A DNA stretch of 64,000 nucleotides, taken from assembly GCA_021851405.1 (NCBI GenBank), contig JAJZDW010000002.1:1382-65381 (forward strand), written 5' to 3'. Each line of letters starts with the position of its first letter. Position 1 is the first letter of the stretch. The notes beneath the pieces were generated by a model. The model did not search any database. It was not told the DNA's origin and saw only the letters and a program-made list of their open reading frames with translations. The translations under genes and the position numbers were made by a program. The stretch is from Pseudomonadota bacterium (lineage in GTDB: Bacteria; Pseudomonadota; Gammaproteobacteria; Steroidobacterales; Steroidobacteraceae). This document shows, one piece after another, positions 9,960 to 18,429 of the stretch.

Positions 9960-11156
9960 TTAGCGCTGCCGGGCCTTGCCGCGGACCGCCGTGGCGCGCG
10001 TCTTGGACGCGCCTTTGCGGACCGCACGCGACGCGGGCTTCGAGAGCGTCTTGACGGCCTTCTTCGCCGTCTTCTTCGCTGCCTTCTTCACCGCCTTTTT
10101 GACCATTTTCTGAGCCGCCTGCCGCACGGGAGCCTTCACCACCTTCTTGGCAGGCTTGCGCGGCGCCGCCTTGACCGGTTTCTGCGCCGCGGAGCGCACG
10201 GGGGTCTTGGCTGCCGGCGGCGCCGCGGACTTCAGCGCCGGCCGGCTCAGCAGCTTGGCGGAGCGGGCCGCAGCACGCGCGCGGCGCCGGCGCAGCAGAT
10301 CATTCATCGCCGAGCCTAGCTCGGCGGGGGACTTCACGGTGCGCACGCCCGCGGCCTCGAATGCCGCGTACTTGTCGGCCGCCGTGCCCTTGCCGCCGGC
10401 GACGATGGCGCCGGCATGACCCATGCGTTTGCCCGCCGGCGCGGTGACGCCCGCGATGTAGGCGACCACCGGCTTGGTGACGAAGCGACGGATGTAGTGC
10501 GCCGCGGCCTCCTCGTCGCTGCCGCCGATCTCACCCACCAGGATGATGCCCTCGGTGCCCGGATCGCGCTCGAACAGCTCGAGCACGTCGACGAAATTCA
10601 GGCCGCGCACCGGATCCCCGCCGATGCCGACGCAGGTGCTCTGGCCCAGACCGATGCGCGTCGTCTGGTAGACCGCCTCGTACGTCAGCGTCCCGGAGCG
10701 CGACACGATGCCGACCGTGCCTTTCTTGTGAATGAAGCCCGGCATGATGCCGATCTTGCACTCATCGGGCGTGATCACCCCCGGGCAGTTCGGACCGACC
10801 AGGCGCGTGGCCGAGCCGGTGAGTGCGGCCTTGACCCGCACCATGTCGTTGACCGGCACGCCCTCGGTGATGCACACCGCGAGCTCAATGCCCGCATCGG
10901 CAGCTTCCAGGATCGCATCGGCCGCGCCGGCGGCCGGCACGTAGATCATGCTGGCGGTCGCGCCAGTCGCCTCGACCGCGTCCTTGACCGTGTTGAACAC
11001 GGGTTGACCGAGATGCTGCTCACCGCCGCGGCCCGGCGTCACGCCGCCGACGAGCCGGGTGCCGTAGGCGAGGGCCTGCTCGGAGTGGAACGTGCCCTGC
11101 TTGCCCGTGAAGCCCTGGCAGATCACTTTGGTTTGCTTGTTGACCAGAATGCTCAT
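9960..11156 (-). CDS. sucD: Succinyl-CoA synthetase alpha subunit with a histone-like Lys/Arg-rich C-terminal tail
   Basis: TCA-cycle enzyme subunit (succinyl-CoA + NDP + Pi to succinate + CoA + NTP) that binds CoA and carries the phosphohistidine. Residues 1-288 are a normal SucD: the CoA-binding start [22 protein letters not shown], and the active His247 in [15 protein letters not shown] standard SucD ends there at about 290 residues. This one continues in frame to 398: residues 289-398 contain 39 Lys/Arg and no Asp or Glu, with repeats such as [17 protein letters not shown]. The composition resembles histone H1 or AlgP tails. No frameshift or internal stop is seen. Downstream partner of sucC (36-base gap). 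Confidence 0.95.
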   Translation of the reverse strand: MSILVNKQTKVICQGFTGKQGTFHSEQALAYGTRLVGGVTPGRGGEQHLGQPVFNTVKDAVEATGATASMIYVPAAGAADAILEAADAGIELAVCITEGVPVNDMVRVKAALTGSATRLVGPNCPGVITPDECKIGIMPGFIHKKGTVGIVSRSGTLTYEAVYQTTRIGLGQSTCVGIGGDPVRGLNFVDVLELFERDPGTEGIILVGEIGGSDEEAAAHYIRRFVTKPVVAYIAGVTAPAGKRMGHAGAIVAGGKGTAADKYAAFEAAGVRTVKSPAELGSAMNDLLRRRRARAAARSAKLLSRPALKSAAPPAAKTPVRSAAQKPVKAAPRKPAKKVVKAPVRQAAQKMVKKAVKKAAKKTAKKAVKTLSKPASRAVRKGASKTRATAVRGKARQR

Positions 11157-11192
11157 GCGTCGAAACCTTTAGTCTTGTGCTTGCGTGCGGTA

Positions 11193-12365
11193 TCAGACCG
11201 CGCGGCCGGCCGCGAGCGCCACCACTTTGCGCGCCGCGTCAGTCAAATCGGTGGCCGGCGTGATCTTCAGACCGCTACCGGTGAGCACCTCGCGCGCCTT
11301 CTCGGCGTTGGTACCCTCAAGTCGAACCACGACGGGAACATTGACCCCGACGCTCTTCACCGCGTTGACGATGCCGTCGGCGATGATGTCGCAACGAACG
11401 ATGCCGCCGAAGATGTTGACCAACACGGCCTGCACCTTCGGGTTCGACAGGATGAGCTTGAACGCGTGCGTCACACGCTCGCTGGTCGCACCGCCGCCGA
11501 CGTCGAGGAAGTTGGCCGGCTCACCGCCGTGCAGCTTGATCAGGTCCATCGTCGCCATGGCCAGGCCCGCGCCGTTGACCATGCAGGCGATGTCGCCCTC
11601 GAGGGAGACATAATTGAGCTCGTGCTCGCTGGCCCGCAGCTCCATCGGATCTTCCTGGCTCGTATCGCGCAACTCGGCGAGATCCGGGTGACGGAACACC
11701 GCATTGGGGTCGACGTTGAACTTCGCATCGAGCGCCATCAGCTGCCCGCTCTTGGTCACGATCAGCGGGTTGATCTCGAGCAGGCTCGTATCCTGTTCGA
11801 GGTAGAGCTTGTACAGCGCGAGCGCGATGTGTTGAAACTGCTTGATCTGCTCGCCGGTGAGGCCGAGACCGAAGGCGAGCTGGCGCGTCTGGAAGGGCTG
11901 CAGCCCCGCCGCCGGGTGCACCGTGACCGAGAGGATCTGCTCGGGAGTCTTCGCGGCGACCTCCTCGATGTCCATGCCGCCGGCCGAGGACGCGATGAGC
12001 GCAATGCGCCCCTTCTCACGATTCAGCGTCAACGACAGATAGATCTCGCGGGCGATGTCCGAACCGCTCTCCACGTAGACCTTCTCGACCGGCAGCCCCT
12101 CGGGGCCGGTCTGCTGGGTCGCCAGCCGCGTCCCGAGCATCGCTTTCGCCGCGCTGCGGACCGCATCGAGGTCGCGCGCGAGCTTCACACCACCCGCCTT
12201 GCCGCGGCCGCCCGCATGCACCTGTGCCTTGACGACCCAGACCGCCCCGCCCAGCGCCTTGGCGGCCGCAACGGCCGCCTCGGGGGTGTCGGCCGGTCGG
12301 CCTGCGGGCACGGGAATGCCGTATTTCCGGAAGATCTCTTTGGCTTGATACTCGTGCAAATTCAT
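11193..12365 (-). CDS. sucC: Succinyl-CoA synthetase beta subunit (ATP-grasp)
   Basis: 390 residues, the usual length. The N-terminal ATP-grasp domain begins MNLHEYQAKEIFRKYGIPVP and includes VVKAQVHAGGRGKAGGVK; the C-terminal ligase domain includes GLAMATMDLIKLHGGEPANFLDVGGGA, INIFGG-like VNIFGGIVRCD, and VVRLEGTNAEKARE. It determines nucleotide specificity and forms the active enzyme with SucD. First gene of sucC-sucD-nadE, divergent from pilS across a gap of 177 bases. Confidence 0.96.
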   Translation of the reverse strand: MNLHEYQAKEIFRKYGIPVPAGRPADTPEAAVAAAKALGGAVWVVKAQVHAGGRGKAGGVKLARDLDAVRSAAKAMLGTRLATQQTGPEGLPVEKVYVESGSDIAREIYLSLTLNREKGRIALIASSAGGMDIEEVAAKTPEQILSVTVHPAAGLQPFQTRQLAFGLGLTGEQIKQFQHIALALYKLYLEQDTSLLEINPLIVTKSGQLMALDAKFNVDPNAVFRHPDLAELRDTSQEDPMELRASEHELNYVSLEGDIACMVNGAGLAMATMDLIKLHGGEPANFLDVGGGATSERVTHAFKLILSNPKVQAVLVNIFGGIVRCDIIADGIVNAVKSVGVNVPVVVRLEGTNAEKAREVLTGSGLKITPATDLTDAARKVVALAAGRAV

Positions 12366-12542
12366 GGTTCGCTCTTGCAGTCCTGACCGAAGGCGTTAAA
12401 CGCTGGATTGTCGCCAAAATCGACCCGCGCCGCCAATAAATCCACCTAATGGGGCGCCGTGGTGCGACGCCCATCGCGGTGCACCGGCAGCGCGGATGCT
12501 ACAGTCTGCGCCGGCTCCCGCTCCTTGCTCCCTCGCACCGCC

Positions 12543-14177
12543 ATGCCGGCCAGCGCCGCCACCCGCCCCGCCATCCCGTCCGATCTCGCCCGACGTGTCG
12601 TCGGCTGGCTCAACGTCTACCGGCTGCTGGTGCCGACGGTGTTGCTCGGGGTCCTGTCGTTCGCCCGGACGCCGTACCTTCCCGTGGCGCATCCGGGGCT
12701 GTTCGTCGCGACCTGCGTCGCGTATTTCGTCGCCGGCTTGGCGCTGATCATTCGCCAGCGCCTCGGCGGCCCCGACACTCCCCTCCCACCGCTGCTGAAC
12801 TCGCTCCTCGACTCGGTGGCGATCGCACTGATCCTCGCCGCCGGCGGTGGCGTCTCGAGCGGCTTCGGCATCCTGCTCGCCTTGCCGGTGCTGGCGCTGA
12901 CGCTGCTCGCGGAGCGCCGCGAAGCGCTCCTCATCGCCGCCGGCGCCACCCTGGCGGTGCTCATCCCGCAGTTCTTCATCGGCCTGCGCACCGCGCAGCC
13001 CGAGGGCTTTGCCACCGCCGGGATGCTCGGGGTGGTGCTGTTCGCCATCGCGCTGTCGGCCTGGCCGCTCGCCGACCGCCTGCGCGCCAGCGAAGCGACC
13101 GTGCGACGCCAGGAGATCGATCTGGCGAACCTCGCGCAGCTCTCGCAGTACATCGTTCGCCATCTGCGCGAGAGCATCCTGGTCGTGGATCCCGAGGCGC
13201 GCATTCGGCTGCTGAATGATTCGGCGGCGCGCCTGCTCGGCACCGACCTCGCGCGGGCGGATGCACCGCTGCAGAGTGTCTCGCCCGAACTGCTGAAGCT
13301 CCTGGGGCGCTGGCGGGACAGCACCGACCGCACCGGGCTGTTCCCGGCCGAAGATCCGACCTTCGCCAGTCCCGACGGCTCGCGCGAGATCCGCGCGCAT
13401 TTTGCCTCCCTCGGGGACGCGAACCCGGCTCCGGTGCTGGTATTCCTGGAGGACACGAGTCTGCTCGCCGAAAAGGTGCAGCAGTCCAAGCTCGCCGCCC
13501 TGGGCCGGCTCTCAGCGAGCATCGCGCACGAGATCCGCAACCCCGTCGGGGCCATGAGCCATGCCGGGCAGCTGCTCGCAGAATCCCCGCACCTCGCACC
13601 CGAAGAGCAGCGCCTGACCGAGATCATCCAACGGCACGCCGAGCGCGTCAGCCACATCATCGAGAGCGTGCTGCGCCTGTCGCGCCGCGAAGCGGCCCGC
13701 GCCGAACGGCTGGCGCTCGAGGACTGGTGCACGAGCTTCATTGCGGAGTTCTGCGAAACCATGCAGTGGCCCAGCGAACGGATGCGCCTCAGCGCCGAGG
13801 CGCAAGCACTCGAGGTACGCTTCGACCCGGCGCAGCTGCGCCAGATCGTCTGGAATCTCTGCGAGAATGCCCTGCGCTACAGTGCCGGCGATGGCACCGG
13901 GCCGATCGAGCTGATCTGTGGCCGGCGCAGCCCGAACGACCGCCCCTATCTGGAAGTCGCGGATCGCGGACCCGGGGTGGCGCCTGAGCACATCGAGCGT
14001 ATCTTCGAGCCGTTCTTCAGCGGTGGACGGGGCACCGGGCTCGGCCTGTTCCTCGCCCGGGAGCTCGCCCAGGCCAATGGCGCAACGCTGCTCTATGAGC
14101 CACGTCACGGCGGCGGTAGCATTTTTAGGCTGGTATTCGCAGACCCGCTGCGATGGATAGAGGAGATGGACGCTTGA
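12543..14177 (+). CDS. pilS: Type IV pilus sensor histidine kinase PilS
   Basis: Membrane-bound kinase that controls PilR and so the pilin gene. The N-terminal third has several hydrophobic segments (about residues 25-175), consistent with six membrane helices, followed by a PAS-like region and a HisKA domain with the phospho-acceptor His at about 329 in SIAHEIRNP. The HATPase domain has the N-box NLCENALRYS, DRGPGVAPEHI and GGRGTGLGLFLAR. 544 residues from the ATG at 12543; a longer in-frame start at 12459 adds only unstructured Arg/Ser sequence. Its 3' end overlaps pilR. Confidence 0.93.
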   Translation: MPASAATRPAIPSDLARRVVGWLNVYRLLVPTVLLGVLSFARTPYLPVAHPGLFVATCVAYFVAGLALIIRQRLGGPDTPLPPLLNSLLDSVAIALILAAGGGVSSGFGILLALPVLALTLLAERREALLIAAGATLAVLIPQFFIGLRTAQPEGFATAGMLGVVLFAIALSAWPLADRLRASEATVRRQEIDLANLAQLSQYIVRHLRESILVVDPEARIRLLNDSAARLLGTDLARADAPLQSVSPELLKLLGRWRDSTDRTGLFPAEDPTFASPDGSREIRAHFASLGDANPAPVLVFLEDTSLLAEKVQQSKLAALGRLSASIAHEIRNPVGAMSHAGQLLAESPHLAPEEQRLTEIIQRHAERVSHIIESVLRLSRREAARAERLALEDWCTSFIAEFCETMQWPSERMRLSAEAQALEVRFDPAQLRQIVWNLCENALRYSAGDGTGPIELICGRRSPNDRPYLEVADRGPGVAPEHIERIFEPFFSGGRGTGLGLFLARELAQANGATLLYEPRHGGGSIFRLVFADPLRWIEEMDA

Positions 14178-15565
14178 GCGCAAGCCAGACTGCCGCGCGG
14201 ACCGAGGCCACCCGGCCGACGGTGCTGATCGTCGATGATGAGCCGGACCTGCTGGAACTGCTCAATCTGACGCTGCGCCGCATGAACCTGCGCACCCGGA
14301 CCGCACCCGACGTGGGCACCGCCCAGCGGCTGCTGAAGGGCGAACCGTTCGACCTGTGCCTCACGGACATGCGTCTGCCCGACGGCAATGGACTCGACCT
14401 GGTCGCCTGGATTCAGCAAAACCGTGCCCAGCTGCCGGTGGCGGTGATCACGGCCCACGGCAACGTGGAATCGGCCGTCCGAGCTCTGAAGCTCGGCGCG
14501 TTCGACTTCGTCTCCAAGCCGCTCGATCTGGGCGTCCTGCGCAAGCTCATCGACAACGCCATCCGCTTGAGTGCGAGCGCCGCGGCGGCGGAGACTGCGG
14601 TCGATCCTGGCCGGGCACGGCTCATCGGCCACTCGCTGCCGATGGCGCAGCTGCGCGAGCTGATCGGGAGAGTCGCGCGCAGCGAGGCCCCGGTACACAT
14701 CTCGGGCGAATCGGGCACGGGTAAGGAACTGGTCGCCCGCCTGATCCATGAATCCGGCGCACGGCAGGAGCGCCCGTTCATTGCCGTCAACTGCGGTGCG
14801 ATCCCGACCGAGCTGATGGAGAGCGAGTTCTTCGGCCACCGGCGCGGCAGTTTCACCGGCGCGGTCGCCGACAAGAAGGGCCTGGTGCAGGCCGCCGAGG
14901 GAGGCACACTGTTCCTGGATGAAGTTGCTGACCTGCCGCTGCACATGCAGGTGAAGTTACTGCGGGTCGTACAGGAAAAAACGGTCCGTCCGGTCGGGGA
15001 GGCTCAGGAAGAGAAGGTCGATGTGCGCATTCTCTCCGCGACGCACAAGAGTCTCGCCGAGCTCGTGGCACAGGGCCAGTTCCGCGAGGATCTCTTCTAC
15101 CGCATCAACGTCATCGAGCTGCACGTGCCGTCGCTGCGCGAGCGCCCCGAGGACATCGCGGATATCGCCCGCACGGTGCTGACGCGCCTCGGCAAGCGGA
15201 TCAACGGCCCAGCGCCGCGCATCGCGGACGACGCACTGGCACAGCTCGCCGCCTATCCGTTCCCGGGCAACGTCCGGGAACTGGAGAACGTGCTGGAGCG
15301 CGCGCTCACGCTGTGCCTCGGGGGCATGATCACGGCCGAGCACATCAAGCTGCGCTCACCCGCGCGCGCTCCGGCGCCCTCGGTGGCATCGGTGGAGCCG
15401 GCCGGTACGGCCGGCGCACTCGGCGATCATCTGGAAGACGTCGAGCGCAACGCCATCCTGCAGGCGTTGGAGAAAACCCGCTACAACAAGACCGCCGCGG
15501 CGAAGCTGCTCGGCATGAGCTTCCGTGCGCTGCGCTACCGGATCAAGAAACTTCGGATCGAGTAG
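14174..15565 (+). CDS. pilR: Sigma-54-dependent response regulator PilR
   Basis: NtrC-type activator of pilA. The receiver domain has acidic DDEP and the phospho-acceptor Asp in CLTDMRLPDG. The AAA+ domain has Walker A GESGTGKE, the sigma-54 contact loop GSFTGA (usual form GAFTGA) and Walker B GGTLFLDEV. The Fis-like HTH is at the end (NKTAAAKLLGMSFRALRYRIKKL). About 463 residues. The TTG at 14174 is preferred because AGAGGAGA lies eight bases upstream and TTGA overlaps the pilS stop; an ATG at 14153 is also in frame. Confidence 0.93.
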   Translation: MSASQTAARTEATRPTVLIVDDEPDLLELLNLTLRRMNLRTRTAPDVGTAQRLLKGEPFDLCLTDMRLPDGNGLDLVAWIQQNRAQLPVAVITAHGNVESAVRALKLGAFDFVSKPLDLGVLRKLIDNAIRLSASAAAAETAVDPGRARLIGHSLPMAQLRELIGRVARSEAPVHISGESGTGKELVARLIHESGARQERPFIAVNCGAIPTELMESEFFGHRRGSFTGAVADKKGLVQAAEGGTLFLDEVADLPLHMQVKLLRVVQEKTVRPVGEAQEEKVDVRILSATHKSLAELVAQGQFREDLFYRINVIELHVPSLRERPEDIADIARTVLTRLGKRINGPAPRIADDALAQLAAYPFPGNVRELENVLERALTLCLGGMITAEHIKLRSPARAPAPSVASVEPAGTAGALGDHLEDVERNAILQALEKTRYNKTAAAKLLGMSFRALRYRIKKLRIE

Positions 15566-15592
15566 CGCCGGTGCACCGGCCCAGATGACCCC

Positions 15593-16714
15593 TCAGCCGC
15601 GGCGGCGGCGGCGGGGACGCGCCGCCTCGCGTCGGTCTTGTTCGAGCACCGCGCGCAGCACCTGAATGTCCGCAAACAGCTCCAGATCGTGCTCGATGCG
15701 CGCACGAGTCTGGGCCAGCTCCGCCAGTGCACGCTCGAACTCCCGCTGTATGGCCTGGGGGCTCAGCGCCCGCGCCGAGCGGCCCGGGAAGATGCCGAGC
15801 AGCGGCTCGATCAGCGCATCGATCTGCGCGCGCAGCCGCTGAGCTTGCCGCTGCAGGGTCGTCAGATAGGGCTTCAGCTCCGCATCGGCCAGCGCCGCGA
15901 GCCCGTCGGCGGCGCGTGCATCGACGCGCTGCTGCAGTTCCAGGACACGCAGCAGATCACCCGAGGCATAGGCGGTATTGAGCTCCTGCATCAGCGCGGT
16001 CTTGCGCTCATGCTCTGCCGCATCCGACGCGCGGTCCGGATGCAGTTTGCTGGCCAGGCGACGGAACACCGTCCGCAGGGCCTGCGAGTCGAGCGCCTCG
16101 GGGCGCTGCTCGGGATCCTCCGCGGCCGGTCGGGCCCGGCGCTCGCGACGCGGTCGCGGCCGCGCCTCGTGCAGCGACTCTTGCAGCCATTCGGCGAAGT
16201 CTTCCGCGTTGTGCGCTCCGGCGTACGCCTCCAGATCGACGGGCAGGTCCTCCGCGAGCGAGCGCAACAGCTCAAAGCCCTGACGCTCCTCCTCGGCCCG
16301 AGCGCGCGGCGCGTGCCGTTCGTAGAGTGCGATCAGCTCCGGGGTCTCTTCCTCCTCGAGCATCTGCTCGAGCAACGCGAGCAGCAGCTCGCGCACGTCC
16401 GCGCGGTTGCGCTTGCCGAGGCCCGGATGGTCATAGTGGGAATCGAGCAGCTGCGCCAGGGCACTCTGGCGCTCGCGCAACTGCTGGGCAGCCGGCAGCA
16501 GCTCGCTCGAGACGCGCCTGAAGTGGCCATCCGTGAACTGCTGCCACTGCTCAAGATCGGTACGCAGCGCATCGATCTGCTTCAGCAGCGTATTGAATCG
16601 GCGCTGCGCGGCCGTGAGCGGCCGCGCACGGTGCGCGCGCAGCGGCTCAATCGGCGCGAGGTCCGTCGCCGCACTCGGCTCTGAAAACAGAGAGGCTTGT
16701 TTCACGCGGGACAT
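15593..16714 (-). CDS. J-domain-containing protein of unknown function
   Basis: About 373 residues, very rich in Ala, Arg, Glu and Leu, and predicted mostly helical with coiled-coil stretches. A J-domain core occurs internally at about residues 208-250: LRTVFRRLASKLHPDRAS (HPD at 225-227) and then KTALMQELNTAY. This suggests it recruits DnaK. No zinc-finger or client-binding domain of DnaJ is present. The end is a basic RRRRRG tail. The start is uncertain: MSRVKQASLF at 16714 is used, ATG 16744 is possible, and neither has a good ribosome site. It points toward pilR and, with the osmC-like gene, interrupts the pil locus. Confidence 0.7.
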   Translation of the reverse strand: MSRVKQASLFSEPSAATDLAPIEPLRAHRARPLTAAQRRFNTLLKQIDALRTDLEQWQQFTDGHFRRVSSELLPAAQQLRERQSALAQLLDSHYDHPGLGKRNRADVRELLLALLEQMLEEEETPELIALYERHAPRARAEEERQGFELLRSLAEDLPVDLEAYAGAHNAEDFAEWLQESLHEARPRPRRERRARPAAEDPEQRPEALDSQALRTVFRRLASKLHPDRASDAAEHERKTALMQELNTAYASGDLLRVLELQQRVDARAADGLAALADAELKPYLTTLQRQAQRLRAQIDALIEPLLGIFPGRSARALSPQAIQREFERALAELAQTRARIEHDLELFADIQVLRAVLEQDRREAARPRRRRRG

Positions 16715-16841
16715 CCGTTGTGCGGCAGACGCCGCGCTCGCCATCTTAAGGACGGCCCCGGCGGGTGCGCAATCCCGCCGGCGGCACCGCCATGACCGGT
16801 GCGCGGATGCACACTGCGGCATCGTTCAGCACCGCAGGCGC

Positions 16842-17348
16842 TCACCGCTCGGCCGGCGGCCGTACGGTGACGCGGGCCTTGATCGAACGGGCGATGAAAC
16901 ACTGCTCGTGGGCGAGCGCATGCAGATGCGCCAGCGCTTCGGCACTGATCTGCACGTGTGGATCGACGGTGATGCGCGGATGCAGAACCACTTCGCTCAC
17001 CCAAAGCTCCGCACCGGAGCTGCTCTCGCTCAACACCCCGTGCGCTGCGTCCCGATAGCTCACCACCTCGATGCCCATCCCAAAGGCGACGGCCAGCCAC
17101 GAGAGCATGTGCGCGCTGGCGACCGCCGCCACCAGCATGTTCTCGGGATTGACGGCGGCGCGGTCGGCAAACCCCTTCGGCAGCAACACCGGGGAGTCGG
17201 AGGCCTTGAGCTTCGCACCACCGGCCAGATGCCACAGGTGCTCACGCGAATACTTGCCCTGGGCGCCCGCCCATTTGCCGCGCTGCCCGTCGATCGTCGC
17301 CAGATGCACCGCCTCGGGTGCGTTCGGCTCTGTGTGCTGCGAACTCAC
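16842..17348 (-). CDS. OsmC-family protein lacking the first active-site cysteine
   Basis: 168 residues of the OsmC/Ohr superfamily, thiol-dependent peroxide-reducing proteins. The core helix is NPENMLVAAVASAHMLSWLAV and the late motif is EQCFIARSIKARVTV. In relatives the helix reads S-C-H-M-L; here Ala replaces that Cys, while the second Cys (EQCF) remains. Classical two-cysteine peroxidase chemistry is therefore doubtful. It starts with GTG at 17348, with AGGGCAGA upstream. Same strand as the J-domain gene, about 130 bases apart. Confidence 0.85.
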   Translation of the reverse strand: MSSQHTEPNAPEAVHLATIDGQRGKWAGAQGKYSREHLWHLAGGAKLKASDSPVLLPKGFADRAAVNPENMLVAAVASAHMLSWLAVAFGMGIEVVSYRDAAHGVLSESSSGAELWVSEVVLHPRITVDPHVQISAEALAHLHALAHEQCFIARSIKARVTVRPPAER

Positions 17349-17499
17349 TCTGCCCTGCCTGTCTCATGTTCCCGGAACACCTGTCTCGGCGCTGCGTCAT
17401 GGCGGCGCGCCGCGAGCGGGGCCCAATGTGCACGCCACCAGATCGCCGGCGCGGTCCCCCGCGAGCAATCGGCGCAGCCCGGGGTCTTCCTCGCCGAGT

Positions 17500-17768
17500 C
17501 TCCTGTGCCGCACTCCCAAGAGCCGCCGCGGGCACTGTGCATTCACGGCACGGTCACTGCCGGGCACCTCAAGGGATGCTCGGTGGGCCGCCCCCCGTGC
17601 AGTACGCCACCGGAGCCGGCGGACCCGCCAGTCACCTGGAAGACATCGAACACGGCGACCTCCGGAGGGAGCGGCCAGAGTCCCGCCCGAATCAGCCGCG
17701 ACCGCGAAGCGCCTCGGCATGAGCGTCCGCGCTGCGCTGCCGGATCCAGAAGCTAGGGATCGAGTGAC
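17500..17768 (+). pseudogene. Decayed duplicate of the pilR 3' end
   Basis: The plus strand resembles the last third of pilR but is broken by frameshifts. From about 17528, LCIHGTVTAGHLKGCS matches LCLGGMITAEHIKLRS of PilR. Then HLEDIEH matches HLEDVER. Finally GGCATGAGCGTCCGC and CCGGATC...GGATCGAGTGA match the DNA of the PilR HTH and stop with small indels. The match is at DNA level (most bases of the last 70 agree). No intact frame remains. The upstream limit near 17500 is approximate. It lies just before the pilA regulatory region. Confidence 0.7.
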
Positions 17769-18343
17769 GGGGGCAGAGGTCGCCTCCCTCTGCCGCGGAC
17801 GGCTTCGCAGCGACACGCCCGTCGCAGACGATGTGCGGCGGAACACTCTTGAGCGGAACCTTGAAGACACGGTGAATGCCCGACAGGCGGCGATTCGCCC
17901 TTTTTTTGTCGGAAACTTAAGAATCGCGGCCATTATTCAGTTTACGACTTAAATTTGTCGATCCGATCCGGCGTCTTGAACGGACCCGAGATCGCGAGCC
18001 CGAACCGTGTTCACGGGCCAGTTATGCATCCCCCTGGAACAGCACAAGAGCGTCTTGCTGTTCGCAAACCCCGGGCTCAGACCGTCGAACGCGAAACAGG
18101 ACCGGGTGCTTTTATTCGGGCATTCCCCAAACATTCAATTCAATAATTGGGGGCGCAGCGTTGCAAGCTCCGGATGTGCTGAACCGCAAAACCGCTCAGC
18201 AGGCACGAAGTGACGATTCACGTCACTTTTTGACACTGATGTAATCCTCTGGGTGCCGGAGATCCACACGGACACTTGACATAGTGGATCATGATCACAA
18301 AAATTCCTCGCAATATCAATTTGTTACGACCACGCAACGCCGC
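17769..18343. other. Long non-coding region upstream of pilA
   Basis: More than 550 bases without a credible gene. The base composition is noticeably more AT-rich than the flanks. It holds a hairpin with a T-run at 18208-18231, an imperfect CCCCAA...TTGGGG repeat at 18125-18152, and several GACA/TGTC-like motifs (for example around 18230 and 18270). These could be upstream activator sites for PilR, but the binding site cannot be fixed by eye. Confidence 0.4.
18208..18231 (+). terminator. Hairpin with T-run upstream of pilA
   Basis: AAGTGACG and CGTCACTT form perfect 8-base arms around the loop ATTCA, and the right arm runs into five T residues. This looks like a weak intrinsic terminator. 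No gene is recognised just upstream, so it may end read-through from the pilR side, end an unknown small RNA, or serve as a protein-binding palindrome. Confidence 0.4.
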
Positions 18344-18359
18344 TGGCACGGCACTTGCT
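18344..18359 (+). promoter_or_regulatory. Sigma-54 (RpoN) promoter of pilA
   Basis: TGGCAC-GGCAC-TTGCT matches the -24/-12 consensus TGGCACN5TTGCW exactly, with GG and GC at the required spacing. Transcription should start near 18370, about 60 bases before pilA. It fits control by the PilS/PilR pair encoded upstream. Confidence 0.9.
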
Positions 18360-18429
18360 TCGTATTGCCCAGCAGGCGCCTCTTTGCGCCTCTTGACACA
18401 AGTTATCGTCATCCAGAGGAGACTCCTTA

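Noticed and set aside
9960-10293. SucD tail as a product of a frameshift into non-coding DNA
   Set aside because: The repeat pattern KKA/AKK and total lack of acidic residues point to a selected protein segment, and the frame has a clean stop; kept as a real extension.
12459-12542. N-terminal extension of PilS
   Set aside because: Arg/Ser-rich non-membrane sequence absent from the family; ATG 12543 starts a normal PilS.
17397-17933. 178-residue minus-strand frame in the pilA upstream region
   Set aside because: Arg/Ser/Ala-rich with no domain, and it runs antisense across the pilR relic, which explains the sequence better.
18125-18152. CCCCAA...TTGGGG inverted repeat before pilA
   Set aside because: Only six-base arms with a 16-base loop; easily by chance.
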